A stretch of DNA of 64,000 bases from Glossina fuscipes (taxonomy: Eukaryota; Arthropoda; Insecta; Diptera; Glossinidae): contig NW_023998415.1 of the NCBI RefSeq assembly GCF_014805625.2, forward strand, positions 45,915,475-45,979,474, read 5' to 3'. A program made the translations under genes and the position numbers. Positions 59,735 to 64,000 of this stretch are shown here, one piece after another. Within the stretch, counting starts at the first letter, position 1, and each line of letters begins with the position of its first letter. The notes below the pieces were generated by a model that did no database searches, was not told the DNA's origin, and worked only from the letters and a program-made list of their open reading frames with translations.

Positions 59735-61209
59735 TTCTCTGAAATGTATGGTTCGAAAATTATCGGGTTAGAAAAAGGTTTTTTTAGTGATAAATAGAGC
59801 GAACATAATCGTATTATTAATAGTACGAGACATTTCGGTATTAATTATTTACGAATAGTTGTCGTACGCAACATGCTTAGCTTTATTGCCTTAACCAGAT
59901 CACTGTAATCTTTTACTTAGGCATAAATTCTTAGTTTATCAAAAAGATTCCACAATGAATCACTGTAGTACATAATTAACAGATAGCTTCTATTAGACTT
60001 GCAGTAACCATTCGTCTTACATTTATCCGCATATGATTGCGTAGATAAGATGCAACATTGTTCACTTATAATTTTGCCATCTTGACTTGAGCAACTATTT
60101 ATAAATAGCTTATTACCAGAACAAGGCTGTAAGCGAACCTTTGCGTCTGCTTTAGTTTCCTAAGCTACAACATTTTGCATAACATGTAAAGTAACTAAAA
60201 TGCACTTTAGCCCGAACCTTGTATATCCATTAGCTATCGTTTTTTCTGAATAGCAGGTGCGCCAGTTTACTTGAACTCTAATGCAATTTTTCATAAGTGT
60301 TCGCCTTATGACTAAGTTCCGAAGCGTTACTTCAGCGTTTACAGATGGATGTTGTTGTTTTTCTTCAAATTGTCGCAAGATTTCATTTATAAAAAAATGC
60401 AGTGACTTTCAGCTTTCAGAAAAGTGTAGATAGGTAATGCATAGGTAAATTGAAAATTTTGATGAATGGCCATATGAGCACGGAAATACGGACGTATATG
60501 CCGCTAGCAATGGAACATGACCAATAAGTAGGCAGTAAAGGGGATAATATTGCCGTGAGAAGACGAATGAGACGACAAATGGGTAAACGGAAGAAAGAAC
60601 GGACGCACAGATGGATGATTAGGTAAACGGCTGCATAGGCAGACAGCTATTGCTAATATCTTAGTATGATTTGAAAATGACCGGAATTTTTTTTTGCTAT
60701 TGTCGATTGCTAAGCTTTTGCATGTTTGCTTGGAGGTTCACTCACAACTCGAATCTGTACTCGCTGCGAGTGTGCGTCTGTGCTAGATGTGCACATGCTT
60801 TTTTTTTTTCTTTTTTCTTCTCCTCTCTCCTATTTATTTATGCATGAATTTTATTCTTTTTATATTTTCATCATTTGTTTTTTTTTTTTTTTTTTCTCTT
60901 TACTTCTCTTTATAAACTTTGCATTAGTTTTTAATAATAATTCGCACAAGATTTACTTCTAAGAATCAATTGAATTCGACTGTTAACACACTTTTGGTGA
61001 ATTCCATATGTAAATAAATAAGATAAAAATAAATAAATAAATGGCATATAAACGGGAGTTCGGTGATGACGCGCACTCATACTCACACTCAATCTCGAGA
61101 AGAGATTGGATTTTTCTGCCATCTTCGAAAGCTCTCCAAGATATATCAGGAATTTGTTGAAGCTTTATTAACATACATACATTTATACAAACAAGCATAT
61201 CAATTATGA

Positions 61210-61215
<6 letters not shown>
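59735..61215. other. Non-coding stretch, nothing recognised
   Basis: No recognised gene. It contains a GGAC-like string near 60598-60620, a T-tract near 60879-60895, and short open frames without familiar motifs. Confidence 0.55.

Positions 61216-61240
<25 letters not shown>
61216..61240. repeat. (AT)n microsatellite abutting family A repeat
   Basis: About twelve AT units end three bases before the terminal hairpin of the family A element, the same side on which such elements tend to carry TA arrays. Confidence 0.9.
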
Positions 61241-61243
61241 TTT

Positions 61244-61600
61244 ATACCCCGCACCACTTGCGGTACAGGGTATATTAACTTTGTGCGGTCGTATGTAACA
61301 CGCAGAAGGGCTTAAGATAGACGCACCTTTTATTATACCGATCGATTCAGATTCATAATTTGAATTGACCTACACCGGTCTGTCCGTCTTTCCACTTGGC
61401 CGCCAGTCTGTCTGAAATCTGTTCTTGTGACCATTTTGTGCAAGTTGCAGCTTGCAATTTTTGAAATATTTCGATGAAATTTATTACAGTGACGTGTTTT
61501 GATCCAAGGATCAACGCTATAGGAAACGGTTTGGATCGGTTAACTTTTTCGACTACTCCCCATATAAGGGCCTATTCAGGAAAGTCGTTATAGGGAAAAA
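61244..61600 (+). repeat. Family A repeat, best copy, with terminal hairpin
   Basis: It starts with ATACCCCGCACCACTTG followed by CGGTACAGGGTAT, an imperfect hairpin (61244-61273). Next come TTAAGATAGACGC, CTTTTATTATACCGATCGAT, a GTCTGTCCGTC tract near 61378, GCAAGTTGCAGCTTGC, AAATTTATTACAG, GTTTTGATCC and ACTACTCCCC. Other copies share these blocks in this order. There is no open frame, so it is non-autonomous. The right boundary is uncertain and may lie further downstream. Confidence 0.75.
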
Positions 61601-63453
61601 AAGTGGGAAAAAGTGATATGAAAACTTTGAACCGGTTAGGAGAATTCTTGAACCCTCTCTCATGTCACGAAAACTGAAGTTTATACGACAAAAAGATATA
61701 ATATTCAATTTAACAAAAAAAGTCAACTATATCAAATTTGGACCATCTGCACCTATTTTTGGATCCTGTCCTATGTAAGAATTGTGTTAGGCCATCTGAT
61801 GTAGGGTACATAATGGTCGACCTTGCCCGACAATAATGTTCTTATTTTTCTTTTTAACATAGCTCTTTGGACCATTGCTTAATGCAATCTAACGTCGGCC
61901 ACCTTTTACTTAAAGAGAGCTCAATCTGTAGATTAAAACGTAGTCTTCATTCGAGTAGAATCTCTAAATTCATGATCGAATCTATGTTTTCCAATTTTTG
62001 TGAATCGCTAATATACTTGGTAGTGATTGACTTCCTCCTTGAGAAAGATAGCTTCTTGTACTTTTTTAGATTTAATTTCATCGAATTTAACGAACAACAT
62101 GTATGTAATAAAATTAATTAAGTCAGCGAGTCCAAGCACAAGGAAGAAAACAATTTAAAATGGTCGGCGTTCATTAGGATATACCTGGGTTTAATTGCCG
62201 AAGGTAGATCGACAATGTATAGAGTGAATAAAGAAGAGTCGTAACTGCTTGCCTTGAGAGATACCTGACATCACAGCGAATTCATCTGGGATGATCGATC
62301 TAAACAGAATCCTTAATAATGTGTTATGAAGATATGTGATTTCGATGACACATCGTACACACATCCTTCACGTTAGTGAGTAGCAAAAACTTAAGTTCTT
62401 TGATTTTGTGACATCATCATATATATCGTCGTATATAGCTTGGCTTCGTCGTATTAGTTTGGCAGACACACAAAGTTCTGATTGCTAGCAAAGATATAAA
62501 TCTCAAAAAACTTGGATATCTTGATGGGTCACTTCGTACGTTCGCTATGATTCAAGCCTAAGCTCTTTAACATTTTTCGTTTTTCTTGTCTTAAAGCATA
62601 AAACTTAAGCGAGTAAAGTGTGTATTACGTCGAAGACAAAGAAGTAAATTAATTAAGTCGCCCTTTATATAAGAACGCTCTTAGTAATATTCTAACAGTA
62701 AACGTCGTGGTGAGCATTGTTTAAAAGTTTTTCCATTTTGTTGATCTAATTGTGTTTCGTAATGTAATTGCATATCAGTTGACTGGTATTCACCTTAAGT
62801 CAAACCTTTCATAATGAAGAAGCATAACATTCTTGTGGAGAGCATAACTAATTGAATTTAAACGGAGTTGAGTGAGTGTTTCATGAGTTGGACGCGGGTT
62901 TTTTGCATAAGTCGAGTTTTATTTTTGTTTTTTTTTTGTTTTTCGCTTTTTCGCTTTTTCTTACTATTTGCCTACTAATACTGATAGTTGTTGTTTATGC
63001 GTCCGGATAGTGCTATATGCCACATATTGGCTCATATCAGTATAATTTGCTTTCATAACCTTTGGCCATAGATCACATAAAACTATCAAAAAATCGCCAA
63101 GTAACACTTCATTAAATTCATTTCACGATAGATCTGCGAACACCTCTAACGAAGAGATTTTTTTTTTTTTTGGTTTTTCTAAAGTATGGCACAAACAAAC
63201 AAACATTCGCCAACACAATAATGTAATACGTTAACGATCAACGCACAAACAAAGCAACAGTAACTATAGCTACAAATGCAAGGGAAGGTAGGCCGTCTAA
63301 AAAGGGGGTAAAGAGAATACAGCGGAGATAGACTTCTTGTGTGTACATTTATATGTGTTAGCCCGGCCTGGCAATTTAACGAATCTGTCAACTCAACTGA
63401 CTTGGTTAAGATTTATGCTGCAACGATAAATTATAAATAAGTAAAAAACAAAA

Positions 63454-63484
<31 letters not shown>

Positions 63485-63913
63485 ATGAAAAAGAAAAAAC
63501 AACCAATAACAACAACAACAGTAAAAAACTATAGGAGTAGACCAAATGGACACTTGCAGATTTCAGCTGAAGCCAAACCAATGGATTAAGGAAACGCAAT
63601 ATCATAGCTTAAGTGTGAGCCTATGTTTGAGTGCGTGAATGATGTGTGTACGTGTGCCTATGTGCTGCAAAGTGCTGATGCTGAAGCAATTGCTGCCTTG
63701 CAATTGGAAGGAAAAGAGGTGGTAGTGATGGGCTGGTTATAGCATGTGGCCAAGGCTAAGCTTAAAATAATTATTGATTAATAGCTTTAGCACTTAACGT
63801 GAAGAGCTGAAGAGCCGCGCTATTATTTGGCTTCACCAGATGAGTAGATAAAGACAACTTTTCTAATCTCTTTCTTTCTCTCAATGCTTCATCCGTATAA
63901 GTAAAAGGAAGAC

Positions 63914-63945
<32 letters not shown>

Positions 63946-64000
63946 AAAAAAAAGGAAAAACTAAACAACTAAATAAGCGCCACATTCTTCCTACCCTACC
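61601..64000. other. AT-rich non-coding stretch to window end
   Basis: No recognised gene. An 84-codon plus-strand frame at 61867-62121 has no familiar motif and may lie in the tail of the family A element. (AAAT)n at 63451-63486 and an A-tract at 63914-63942 are the main simple repeats. Confidence 0.55.
63451..63486. repeat. (AAAT)n microsatellite
   Basis: About nine uninterrupted AAAT units. Confidence 0.95.

Noticed and set aside
1..64000. CRISPR arrays, prokaryotic operons, ribosome-binding sites and terminators
   Set aside because: No regularly spaced identical repeats with unique spacers and no gene arrays; all other features indicate a eukaryotic, fly-like genome.

Overview
This looks like nuclear DNA from a dipteran insect, most likely a higher fly such as a tephritid or drosophilid relative. 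The basis is strong AT bias, dense (TA)n/(CA)n/(GA)n/(ATTC)n/(TTG)n microsatellites and long A/T tracts. It also carries decayed mariner transposons of several lineages and short interspersed repeats with a (TA)n / GTCY-rich layout like the mini-me/DINE-1-type repeats described from flies. I did not see any intact host protein-coding gene, rRNA, functional tRNA or CRISPR array. The window is best read as intergenic DNA or the interior of one or more very long introns. I cannot tell which, and short host exons could be hidden in it.

The transposon content carries most of the information. Six mariner transposase relics can be read through their stops and frameshifts. They are a minus-strand fragment at 9762-9897, a mauritiana-like relic at 27455-28050, an N-terminal fragment at 35078-35401, a short catalytic-motif fragment at 48785-48829, and two different lineages side by side at 52690-53230 and 53605-54290. 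None can encode an active enzyme.

The clearest discrete element is a tRNA-derived SINE on the minus strand at 42814-42992. It has a tRNA-Ser-like head with A- and B-box motifs, an (AAT)n tail and perfect 13-bp flanking direct repeats. A second, partial relative lies at 10467-10545. Two further tRNA-like promoter relics are less certain: about 56669-56720 on the minus strand, inside a GC-richer island at 56060-56740, and 46645-46690.

Two dispersed repeat families recur. Family A (best copy 61244-61600) begins with a terminal hairpin and has relatives at 7190-7290, 18427-18702, 24610-24753 and 33555-33800. Family B, mini-me-like, has copies at 3427-3520, 4190-4335, 14769-14906 and a tandem pair at 28890-29600.

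Two assembly gaps occur. One is exactly 100 N at 11944-12043 against an ATTC array. The other is 10 N at 59586-59595, flanked by a 91-bp near-identical direct duplication that may be a joining artefact. The remaining sequence is AT-rich non-coding DNA with many simple repeats. Most open frames in it are chance or translated microsatellites; a few longer ones are listed as unassigned.
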